From NCBI RefSeq assembly GCF_000241265.1, contig NZ_BAEE01000036.1, forward strand, positions 1 through 64,000: a DNA stretch of 64,000 nt. The letters are read 5' to 3'. Made by a program: the position numbers and the translations under genes. The notes beneath the pieces were generated by a model. That model saw only the letters and a program-made list of their open reading frames with translations, did no database searches and was not told where the DNA came from. Numbering within the stretch: position 1 is the first letter of the stretch; every line of letters begins with the position of its first letter. This document shows positions 1 to 6,643 of the stretch, one piece after another. Source of the stretch: Gordonia araii NBRC 100433 (GTDB taxonomy: Bacteria; Actinomycetota; Actinomycetes; Mycobacteriales; Mycobacteriaceae).

Positions 1-2
1 AC

Positions 3-720
3 AGTCAGTACTACGACTGGCAGGTTGAAAATGCGCTACTAGGTGTCGACAAGGCGCAGCGCCCGTTTCGGCCTAGGATACCGGACCGGATACAACCACC
101 AACGGGTCCGATAGCAGCCGCGAACAAAGATGGCTCCGGGCCCGACGACTATCGAACGTCGCGTCCGAGTGTTCGCGATCGAGGAATACTGCAGCAACTG
201 TGGTTGGACGCTAACGCAGGAGCGGAGGCAGCGAAGGGGAAGATGCCCAACGCATCACGGCTATTAAAACACTTTCTAAACGGTTCCGGAAGGTCACAGC
301 AAATGGAATGTCGATGAAATAATCCAGAGTGATAGGGGATTTGCTGAGCGAGCAGAAAAGCGTGCGCATGTCGGCTACGCAAAAGCTCGGAGCGTGATGC
401 CTGAAGGGTACGATGGTCCTATCGCATTCCAGTCCGACTGGGCATCTGGTGAGGATAGTTACCGACCAAGTAAGACTAAGAATCCGGACCTCTGGGCGGC
501 ACTTGGTACGTTCACTCTGCAGTCCAGTGGCGTGGCCACTCCTGAATCGGACGGTAGTGTCAGTATTACGTACAAGACTAGCATATATGACTACTACAAT
601 TGGAATCCGGACGACCAGCTGACCTCTGGGCTGAATGAACTGCACAAGGCTGGGATGGCGCAGAACTTTGAAACCTTTGGAACAACGGGGAATGTATATG
701 CTACAAATGCTCCGAAGTGA
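3..720 (+). pseudogene. C-terminal part of a large toxin-like protein, frameshifted and cut by the window edge
   Basis: An open frame enters from the left edge (codons starting at position 3, beginning SQYYDWQVENALLGVD) and runs to a stop at 315-317. From about 301 the coding signal moves to another frame, starting WNVDEIIQSD and ending NVYATNAPK at 720. The two parts fit one protein: the first ends LLKHFLNGSG and the second goes straight on to a NVDEII-type segment, the order I recall from C-terminal domains of large actinobacterial secreted proteins. The break needs a 1-nt insertion or 2-nt loss near 290-305. Codon use is much more AT-rich than in neighbours, which suggests transfer. The 3' end overlaps the following lipoprotein gene by 23 nt, so the two were probably translationally coupled. 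The biochemical activity is not recognisable; 'toxin-like' rests on the partner-gene layout and a decayed second copy downstream. Confidence 0.5.
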
Positions 721-1147
721 TAAGAGATTCTTCCTTTCGATTTTGACGATTGCTGTAGTGACTGTTGTCGCGTCCTGCGGATTCTACGGCGATCCTGTAT
801 CTCGTGCCACGGATAAGCTGGGCGTTAGATTGCCTGAATCGGCGACTGAAGTGAGAGCTGATGCTCCTCTTTTTTCCGTTCAGGGATCCTGCCTTGGACT
901 CGAATTTCTTATGCCAAGCAAGCAGTGGCGCGACTATGTAGACGAGTATTTCGATCTAGCCGCGTCGGAGGAGACATATGACGACGGCACTACTTGCGGA
1001 CAGAATCTGATTCGTTGTGGTCCAGAATTTCGGGTTCCTGCCCAAAGGTGGTCGGATAGGGTTGACGGCGTATATCGCGGGCTAAAGGTTCTTGAGAATT
1101 GCCATGGGGCTCGGACGAAAATCGCGTGGGCGCTTGTCGGTCCTTAG
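698..1147 (+). CDS. small lipoprotein, paralogue A (possible immunity or partner protein)
   Basis: A protein of 149 residues begins MLQMLRSDKRFFLSIL and has a hydrophobic signal ending in a lipobox (VVASC), so it should be lipid-anchored outside the membrane. ACGGGGA lies about 8 nt before the ATG at 698, which favours this start over the ATG at 692. The mature part carries a family signature shared with two other genes in this window: QGSC.GLEFL, then W..Y...YF, CGQNLI.CG, and a C-terminal C.GARTKIAW. Four cysteines besides the lipobox Cys are conserved, suggesting disulfides. It starts inside the 3' end of the toxin-like gene, an arrangement typical of effector-immunity or coupled pairs. 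That role is inference; I do not recognise the family. Codon use is AT-rich like its partner. Confidence 0.65.
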   Translation: MLQMLRSDKRFFLSILTIAVVTVVASCGFYGDPVSRATDKLGVRLPESATEVRADAPLFSVQGSCLGLEFLMPSKQWRDYVDEYFDLAASEETYDDGTTCGQNLIRCGPEFRVPAQRWSDRVDGVYRGLKVLENCHGARTKIAWALVGP

Positions 1148-1174
1148 GTTGAGAGTTTCGGTGCCAACCGGAAT

Positions 1175-1413
1175 CTCACACGACCTCGACCTGCGTGGGG
1201 AATCAATTCGAAGTCCATTCGGCGTCAGGATGCCGAATGGTGCTGGGGTTCGAGTATCGCAGACAAACGAGCATCTATAACTATCGCAACTGAGGACCCG
1301 ACCGGCCTGGCGTTCCGCGAACTAAATCAGTTACATCGTGCCGGTTGGCCCAAGACTTTGATACAACCGGTACATCCGGAGTCTGCAGCACGAAAGGGGA
1401 CCCAGGCCGATGA
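1175..1413 (+). pseudogene. decayed second copy of the toxin-like C-terminal domain
   Basis: No intact ORF exists here, but frame-by-frame translation recovers pieces matching the end of the 3-720 gene. These are VGNQFEVHSASG (compare LGTFTLQSSG), RRQTSIYNYRN before a stop (compare YKTSIYDYYNW), then RELNQLHRAG, and after a frame change AQDFDTTGTSGV (compare AQNFETFGTTGNV). The last fragment stops at 1411-1413, overlapping the ATG of the next lipoprotein gene just as copy 1 overlaps its own partner. At least one in-frame stop and two frameshifts are present. This shows that the domain and lipoprotein were duplicated as a unit and that this copy has died. Confidence 0.6.
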
Positions 1414-1849
1414 GACTTGGCTCAAGCTCTCGATCCCTCACGTGCTGCCTATTGGTCGCCCTATTTTCCGGATGCTCGACATCTTCGGGCGCCGTGGCTC
1501 GGGCGACGGACAGGCTGAATGTCGGCATTCCTGAATCAGCTGCAGATGTTCAAGCACTCGCATCCCTCATCGAGATACAGGGGTCGTGCGTTGGCTTGGA
1601 GTTTCTACTTCCCGAGAGTGAGTGGCGAGGGTATGCCGCTCAATATTTCGGCGAGTCGGATGGAGAGGAGACGTTTCTCGAAACGACGCGTGTGGGCGCA
1701 ACCTTATCGAGTGTGGTACAGACCTTCGGCGACCTGTGATTATGCTCCACGGATATGTCGGCGAAAACGTCGGCCGGGGGAATCTCAAGGTATTCGTCAA
1801 TTGTCAGGATGGCAGGACAAAGCTCGCTTGGGAGCTAGCGAATCCTTAG
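1410..1849 (+). pseudogene. small lipoprotein, paralogue B, frameshifted
   Basis: The gene begins MRLGSSSRSLTCC with a lipobox-like LFSGC and a purine-rich AAAGGGGA about 10 nt upstream. It follows the family pattern (IQGSCVGLEFLLP..EW..YAAQYF) to about position 1680. The frame then changes: the remaining family segment (ACGRNLIECG, then NCQDGRTKLAWELANP) is read in another frame and ends at 1849. Loss of one base near 1680-1682 explains the break. The original frame ends early at 1739, leaving a 109-residue product without the last conserved cysteines. It is probably inactive unless frameshifting restores it. It is the direct tandem paralogue of the lipoprotein at 698-1147. Confidence 0.65.
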
Positions 1850-2009
1850 CTCTATCCAGCCCATCAGCGCCGACCGAGCTCCGGTGCGACACCACGAAGC
1901 ACGACTATGACACGAGGGTTCCTGGAAGATGAACGCCGTCGCTCAGGCCAAGTCAGGACAGATGTGGGAGGAGTCGGCCCGTACGAATCTCGAACGCGAG
2001 GTTCGCTCG

Positions 2010-2039
2010 CTTGGCGGGGTCGGGCTTGGCGGGGTCGGG
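2010..2039. repeat. two tandem copies of a 15-bp unit
   Basis: CTTGGCGGGGTCGGG occurs twice head to tail, just before the stop codon of the HAD gene that is read from the other strand. The surrounding stretch 1850-2053 shows no gene. It forms the boundary between the decayed AT-rich modules and the GC-rich backbone. Confidence 0.6.
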
Positions 2040-2053
2040 CTCTAGTTCGGTGG

Positions 2054-2704
2054 CTAGAGGATCTCCGCGAGCTCGGACAACGAGTCGATGATCGTCGCGC
2101 GTGACGCTTCGGGGCGCAACGCGTGGAGATGCCCCCACGGTCCGCGCCGAATGAGAATCGGCCTCATGCCGGCATCGGTGGCGGGAAGGACGTCGTTGTC
2201 GGTGCGATCGCCGACGTAGGCGATCTGCTCGGGTGGGAAGCCTGCAAGATTCGCGACGGCCGTGAAAAAGCCGGGGAGAGGCTTCTCTACTCCCAGCTCG
2301 GCCGAATTGCGGATCTCGTCGACTGGAAGTTCCATGGCGCATAGGGCCTCGAGTGCGCGCGGAGGCTGGTTGCCGGCGATAACGACGCGCAGACCTCGGT
2401 GACGCAACTCCGCAAGTGCGGGACGGGCATCCGGGTAGAGGTCGTCTCCGTCGAACCCGTTGCGCAGTCCGTTGGGGTCTTCGGCGGCCCACGCCGTTTC
2501 CTCATCACCGATGTCGATTCCCGGCCGGACGATATCGAAGGCCGCGGACACCGGGCGGTCAGTCGCGGCGACGGCACCGATGAGGCCTAGAAACGTCAGG
2601 GGCGTCACCCCGAGGCGCTGCGACCAGCGCATCCAGATTCCGGTCTCGTCGATCAAGGTCTCGCCGACGTCGAACACGACCGCGTGCACATCAGAACTCC
2701 CCAT
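2054..2704 (-). CDS. HAD-superfamily hydrolase
   Basis: The 216-residue protein opens MGSSDVHAVVFDVGETLID. The first motif has Asp-x-Gly-Glu-Thr (DVGET) instead of the usual DxDxT, a change seen in a branch of HAD proteins; the first Asp is still available as nucleophile. Motif II falls near VVIAGNQ, the motif III Lys lies in GVEKPLPGFF, and motif IV is YVGDRTDNDVLPA with acidic metal ligands. This is the fold of small-molecule phosphatases, probably cytosolic; the substrate cannot be told. The gene lies 56 nt downstream of a lipoprotein gene on the same strand, but nothing else links them. Confidence 0.8.
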   Translation of the reverse strand: MGSSDVHAVVFDVGETLIDETGIWMRWSQRLGVTPLTFLGLIGAVAATDRPVSAAFDIVRPGIDIGDEETAWAAEDPNGLRNGFDGDDLYPDARPALAELRHRGLRVVIAGNQPPRALEALCAMELPVDEIRNSAELGVEKPLPGFFTAVANLAGFPPEQIAYVGDRTDNDVLPATDAGMRPILIRRGPWGHLHALRPEASRATIIDSLSELAEIL

Positions 2705-2760
2705 GGGACGACAATACGTGCGCCCTCACCGCCAGCAATGCTCTTGCCCACCGGTCGATC

Positions 2761-3186
2761 TCACTCAGTCGTCCCCCAGGCGATCCTCGCCTGACCATTA
2801 ACGCAATGGGGGATCACTTCTATCGACCGCCCAATTCCGTCGTGTTGGCCTGATGCCTGGAAACCCTTGACCAACGCGCCTCCCTCGCAGTCGATCAAGG
2901 CATGGCCGCAGAAGCCCGGGGCGGAACTCAAGTCGTCGAGTTCGTCCGCTCCGAAGTAGGGGGTGACGTATGCCGCCCAGTCTGCTTCGGGAATCAGGAA
3001 TTCTAGGCTCGAGCAACCACCTTGCACGGTGAAAGGTGGATCATTCACCTTGATGTGTGACGCGTTGGCAGGCACGCTCACACCGATGCGGCTCGCGAAA
3101 TTCACCGCACCCCGATCAGTGCCGGTACTGGAGCACGATGTTAAAGCCCCAGCCAGTAGTGCCGTCATTACCGCCGTCGCTCTCAT
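2761..3186 (-). CDS. small lipoprotein, paralogue C
   Basis: The open frame extends further upstream, but the Met at 3186 gives a clean lipoprotein start: MRATAVMTALLAGALTSC, a short positive region, a hydrophobic stretch and an LTSC lipobox. The 141-residue product shares the family pattern with the genes at 698 and 1410: VQGGCSSLEFLIP, W..YVTPYF, FCGHALIDCEG, and C..GQARIAW at the end. It is GC-rich and adapted to the host, unlike copies A and B, and has no toxin-like gene beside it. It may be a resident ancestor or an orphan immunity-type gene; function is unknown. No strong ribosome binding site is visible before 3186, so the exact start is uncertain. Confidence 0.7.
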   Translation of the reverse strand: MRATAVMTALLAGALTSCSSTGTDRGAVNFASRIGVSVPANASHIKVNDPPFTVQGGCSSLEFLIPEADWAAYVTPYFGADELDDLSSAPGFCGHALIDCEGGALVKGFQASGQHDGIGRSIEVIPHCVNGQARIAWGTTE

Positions 3187-3393
3187 TCCGGAAACAACCC
3201 AAGAACCACTGTCCGTGGTGCGCGCGCATCGTGTCCGCTGAACGGACTTATCGGGGAGCTGTCGTCGACTTTGGTTCGGAGGTGTCATAAACTTCGAAAT
3301 TCGGTGCCCATCCCGCCCGATGCAGATCATTTAGGTCCGAGTGTTGTTCTGATGGGTACTCTCTCGTTGTATCCCAGTAATGGTAATGCTTCC

Positions 3394-4163
3394 CTACCGC
3401 CAACCCAGCTCCGGCGCGACCTGCGTCAGAATCGACTCGATCACGTGGGCGTTGTAGTCGACGCCGAGCTGGTTGGGAACCGTTAGGAGCAGCGTGTCGG
3501 CCGCGGCGATCGCCTCGTCCTCGCGCAGCTGTGCGATCAGTTCGTCGGGCTCGGCCGCGTAGGTGCGTCCGAAGCGGGCCTTCACATTGTCGATGATCCC
3601 GACCTGGTCGGAGTCGGCGCGGCCGCCGAAGTAGGCGCGATCGCGGTCGTCGACCAGCGCGAAGATGCTGCGGCTGACCGACACTCGCGGCTCGCGCTCG
3701 TGACCGGCTTCACGCCACGTGTCGCGGAACCGCTGAATCTGTTCTGCCTGCAGCTGGTGGAACGGGATGCCGGTGTCCTCGGTGAGCAACGTCGAACTCA
3801 TCAGGTTCATGCCCTGTTGGGCAGTCCATTCGGCGGTGGCCCGTGTGCCCGCACCCCACCAGATGCGGTCGCGCAGGCCGGTGGACTGCGGCTCGATCCC
3901 GAGCAACCCGGGTGGGTTCGGGAACATCGGCCGCGGGTTCGGCTGCGCGAATCGGGTGCCCTCGATGGCGGTGAGGAAGGCGGCGGTGTGGTCGCGTGCC
4001 ATCTCCGCGTCGGACGATCCCTCGTCGGGGACGTAGCCGAAGTACTTGTAGCCGTCGATGACCTGTTCGGGCGATCCCCGGCTGACGCCCAACTGCAGCC
4101 GGCCACCGGCGAGCAGGTCGGCGGCACCTGCGTCCTCAGCCATGTACAGGGGATTCTCGTACT
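3394..4163 (-). pseudogene. luciferase-like flavin oxidoreductase, C-terminal three quarters (split by the element)
   Basis: Read on the minus strand, host sequence resumes at QYENPLYMAEDAG and runs about 256 codons to the stop at 3394. It shows LLM-family features: GRLQLGVSRGSPEQV, an internal IWWGAGTRATAEW and TLLLTVPNQLG near the end. The N-terminal 83 codons lie 9.1 kb away at 13289-13540. The codons before QYENP come from the inserted element and give a meaningless start (MNGRCNHDM). Joining the halves at the shared ATGC restores one frame of about 340 codons, the usual length for these FMN- or F420-dependent enzymes. The substrate is unknown. It is inactive while the element is integrated. 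Confidence 0.85.
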
Positions 4164-4185
4164 GCATATCGTGGTTGCAACGCCC
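4150..4185. other. attL, left junction of the element
   Basis: Host sequence (minus strand AGTACGAGAATCCC) meets element sequence at GCAT, 4164-4167. The element side carries CATATCGTGGTTGCA (4165-4179). Its reverse complement resembles TACAACCCAGGCATG at the right end (10 of 15 positions), as expected for the two arms of a serine-integrase attP. The crossover is inferred from restoration of the split gene's frame, not from an empty site. Confidence 0.7.
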
Positions 4186-4205
4186 GTTCACGTAAGCTTG
4201 GTTGC

Positions 4206-5642
4206 ATGGTCGAACTGGTAGCGCTGAGGAAGACGAACGAGGTGGCCGCGTACGTCCGCGCCTCCATGGACCGCAAGGGCGACCGCTGGACGGTCGATAC
4301 GCAGCTGAGGAAGATCAGGGCGCTGGCCGAGGCCAAGGACTGGAACGTCGTCGAGGTCTACGAGGACAACGCGGTGTCGGCGACGAAGAAGCGCCGCGCT
4401 GGCACCCGGTGGGCCGAGATGCTGGACGACGCCCGCGCGGGCCGGTTCTCGATGGTGGTCGCCGTGGACATGGACCGGCTCCTGCGCAGCACGAAGGACC
4501 TGAACACGCTGATCGACCTCGGTCTGCGCGTCGTCACCGTGGACGGCGAGATCGATCTCTCGACGGCGGACGGCGAGTTCCGGGCGACGATGCTCGCCGC
4601 TCTCGCCCGGTTCGAGGCGCGTCGCAAGGCCGAGCGACAGATCAGGTCGAACGAGCGCCGACGTGCCGAGGGCATCCCCGCGTCCACATGGAAGGCGTTC
4701 GGCTGGACGAGGGAGGGCGAAGTGATCGAGGAGGAGGCCGCCGCCGTCCGGCGGGCCTTCGACGCGTTCCTCGGCGAGCCATCGCTGTCGATCCGGCGCA
4801 TCCGAGAGGACCTGAACAACGCCGGTCATCTCACCGCGCGCGGGTCCGAGTTCTCCGTCGATGCCGTGCGGTACCTGCTGGCGAACTCGCTCTACGCTGG
4901 CTTCATCCGCCACTACAAGACCGGCGAGCTGTACCCGGTGCAGGGCGAGGCGTTCCCGCCCATCGTCGGCGAGCAGACGTGGCGGGCCGCGGTGGCGAAG
5001 CTGGAGGACAACGTGCGGAGGTCGGCGAGGCAGGGCAATCAGCCGAAGTACCTCCTGTCCACGATCGGCCTCTGTGGGAAGTGCGGCGCGACGCTCGTCT
5101 CGGGGACAAATAGCCGCAAGCAGCCGACGTACCGCTGTGGCGAGCAGTTCCACCTCACCCGCCAGCGCGAGCCCGTCGATGCGATGGTCACCGAGGCGGT
5201 GCTCACGCGCCTGTCGTCCGTGGACGTGCACGACCTCGTGATGCCGCAGGAGGACGACGGGCCGGATCGCGAGGAACTGCTGACCGAGCGGAACGCCCTG
5301 GTCGAGCGTGTGAAAGAGCTGAGCCCGCTGCTGCGCGACATCCATCAGCCGGTCCTGGAGATCACCGCGGCGATCAACGACGTGAAGGCCCGCATCGATG
5401 AGATCGACACGGAGCTGCTGGACCGCTCGGTGTCGGTGGCGGCGAAGCTGCTGGCGGGCGTGGAGGAGGCGGTCGGCACCGCGGAGCGTCGTGAGGTCGT
5501 CGAGTCGAAGTGGAAGGCGTTGGACATGGACCGTCGCCGGATGCTCGTGGACGAGCTGGTGACGGTGACCATCGAGCCCATAATGCCGGGTCACGTGAAG
5601 TTCGACCCCGATCTCGTGCGGATCGAGCCGAGAAGCGACTGA
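4206..5642 (+). CDS. large serine recombinase (integrase)
   Basis: The 478-residue protein catalyses site-specific integration and probably excision of the element. The N-terminal resolvase domain (about residues 12-150) has the nucleophile Ser20 in AYVRASMDRKG, then RAGTRWAEML and VVAVDMDRLLRS. The recombinase domain spans about 165-275. A zinc-ribbon segment with CGKCGATL and YRCG lies near 290-310, followed by a coiled coil around 350-400, the layout of phiC31/Bxb1-type enzymes. The start lies 40 bp inside attL, so the gene is at the very end of the element, as is usual. A 13-bp inverted repeat follows the stop. No excisionase-like recombination directionality factor is obvious; one of the small ORFs at 5824-6643 could play that part, which is a guess. 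Confidence 0.95.
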   Translation: MVELVALRKTNEVAAYVRASMDRKGDRWTVDTQLRKIRALAEAKDWNVVEVYEDNAVSATKKRRAGTRWAEMLDDARAGRFSMVVAVDMDRLLRSTKDLNTLIDLGLRVVTVDGEIDLSTADGEFRATMLAALARFEARRKAERQIRSNERRRAEGIPASTWKAFGWTREGEVIEEEAAAVRRAFDAFLGEPSLSIRRIREDLNNAGHLTARGSEFSVDAVRYLLANSLYAGFIRHYKTGELYPVQGEAFPPIVGEQTWRAAVAKLEDNVRRSARQGNQPKYLLSTIGLCGKCGATLVSGTNSRKQPTYRCGEQFHLTRQREPVDAMVTEAVLTRLSSVDVHDLVMPQEDDGPDREELLTERNALVERVKELSPLLRDIHQPVLEITAAINDVKARIDEIDTELLDRSVSVAAKLLAGVEEAVGTAERREVVESKWKALDMDRRRMLVDELVTVTIEPIMPGHVKFDPDLVRIEPRSD

Positions 5643-5644
5643 CT

Positions 5645-5684
5645 CATGACTCGACTCGTCATTGCACTGGTGAGTCGAGTCATG
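5645..5684 (+). terminator. inverted repeat after the integrase gene
   Basis: CATGACTCGACTC (5645-5657) pairs perfectly with GAGTCGAGTCATG (5672-5684) around a 14-nt loop, 2 nt after the integrase stop. There is no U-tract, which is common for actinobacterial terminators. It could equally be a protein-binding palindrome. Confidence 0.55.
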
Positions 5685-5823
5685 GGAGAATGGTTGCAGA
5701 CAAGAAGATCCCACCGGGGCCGCGACTTAGAAGCGCGGGGTTCTGCTCCCGGATGAGTAGCCGGTCAAACAGCCCAATTACCGTGGCGGGGAACCGGAAG
5801 ATACTCATGTCTGAGGACTTCCG

Positions 5824-6036
5824 ATGTCTGTCGTTATCGACGTCCCCCGCGCATCCGCGCTCGACCACCCTCGCCTCGATCAGGGCTCCACTCCTTCGCC
5901 GCAGGCAGACGGCCACGATCCCGTCATCGCCGCCGCCCGTGCCGCTGGCCGCCGAGCCGGTGAGCGCCTGGCACTCACTCCGCTGACCCCGCGCCAGCGC
6001 GCCGCCGTTGCCTCTGTGATGGGTGGTGGTCGCTGA
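5824..6036 (+). CDS. small hypothetical protein of the element (70 aa)
   Basis: The product of 70 residues (MSVVIDVPRASALDHP to AAVASVMGGGR) has GAGGA a few bases before its ATG. Its stop overlaps the next start as TGATGA-type coupling at 6034-6038. The C-terminal half is Ala/Arg-rich and probably helical. No family is recognised. The 181 nt between the integrase and this gene hold the inverted repeat and likely the promoter for the rightward operon, but no clear -35/-10 pair stands out. Confidence 0.5.
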   Translation: MSVVIDVPRASALDHPRLDQGSTPSPQADGHDPVIAAARAAGRRAGERLALTPLTPRQRAAVASVMGGGR

Positions 6037-6284
6037 TGAGCGCGAACTCCGCCGCCTTCGATCACCTGACCGGCTTCCGCTGGCGTCAGGGCGACCCGTC
6101 CCTCGCCGACGCCGAGGCCCAGCTCTACGACCTCGGCGTGCTCCGCTCCGTACTGGAGGAGGCGGTCGAGATCGCCGTCGCCGACGCCCGCGCCGACGGG
6201 GTGACCTGGGCCAGGATCGGCGACGCGCTCGGCGTCACGCATCAGGCTGTCATCAAGCGCTACGGCCGGGGCGGTGGTCGCTGA
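6036..6284 (+). CDS. small helix-turn-helix protein
   Basis: This 82-residue protein ends with a classic HTH: TWARIGDALGVTHQAVIKRY, where IGDALGV is the first helix and turn and HQAVIKRY the recognition helix. Related short proteins in actinobacterial plasmids and phages are DNA-binding. It probably regulates the rep-mob operon or copy number, or acts as a recombination directionality factor; the sequence alone cannot decide. It is tightly packed between the genes at 5824 and 6284. Confidence 0.65.
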   Translation: MSANSAAFDHLTGFRWRQGDPSLADAEAQLYDLGVLRSVLEEAVEIAVADARADGVTWARIGDALGVTHQAVIKRYGRGGGR

Positions 6285-6643
6285 TGTACGCCGACGCACG
6301 CAACCTCAGCACCGCTCCCACCGACCTGACCCCGCCCGGAGGGCCTGGCCTGGCACCCGCCGAAGGCGGGCTGCCCGTCGTCGTGATGACTGCCCGTAGC
6401 CGTGCTTCGCACTCCAAGAGTTACGAGACCCTCATTCGTTCCTACGGGCGCGGCAAGGGCTTGTCGATTGCCGCGCCATGCAACAACGTGCCTGGTCAGC
6501 AGCCGGTTCCGCCCTCGCTCCGTCGCGTGGCCTCGTGGGATCATTTTGGGTCTCATTTGGCGGTCAATAGGGGGTCATTTAGGCGCCGCACTCCCTCTGA
6601 GACCCTCCGCGCCGCCCGCGGCGGGGGTGGTCGCCGTGGCTAA
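6284..6643 (+). CDS. possible small ORF overlapping the origin region
   Basis: An ATG overlaps the stop of the HTH gene (TGATG), and the frame stays open for 119 codons (MYADARNLSTAPTDL onwards) to within the 5' end of rep. The first part has plausible codon use. The last third runs through iteron-like repeats and reads as low-quality sequence, so either the protein is unreal or only its coupling start matters. Treat it as doubtful. Confidence 0.3.
   Translation: MYADARNLSTAPTDLTPPGGPGLAPAEGGLPVVVMTARSRASHSKSYETLIRSYGRGKGLSIAAPCNNVPGQQPVPPSLRRVASWDHFGSHLAVNRGSFRRRTPSETLRAARGGGGRRG
6541..6583 (+). other. iteron-like repeats, candidate replication origin
   Basis: Three copies of TCATTT followed by GG-type ends occur in 43 bp: TCATTTTGG at 6541, TCATTTGG at 6553 and TCATTTAGG at 6575. 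They lie in a local AT-rich patch 50-90 bp before rep. Short direct repeats directly upstream of rep are the usual place for Rep binding and a double-strand origin. No nick site is proven. Confidence 0.45.

Noticed and set aside
4188-5714. A 508-residue ORF opposite the integrase
   Set aside because: It is a high-GC antisense shadow rich in His/Arg/Leu, with no family resemblance, over a clear serine recombinase.
6402-6635. An N-terminal extension of Rep
   Set aside because: The extra 78 codons cross the iteron-like repeats, lack a ribosome site and precede the natural start of Rep-type proteins.
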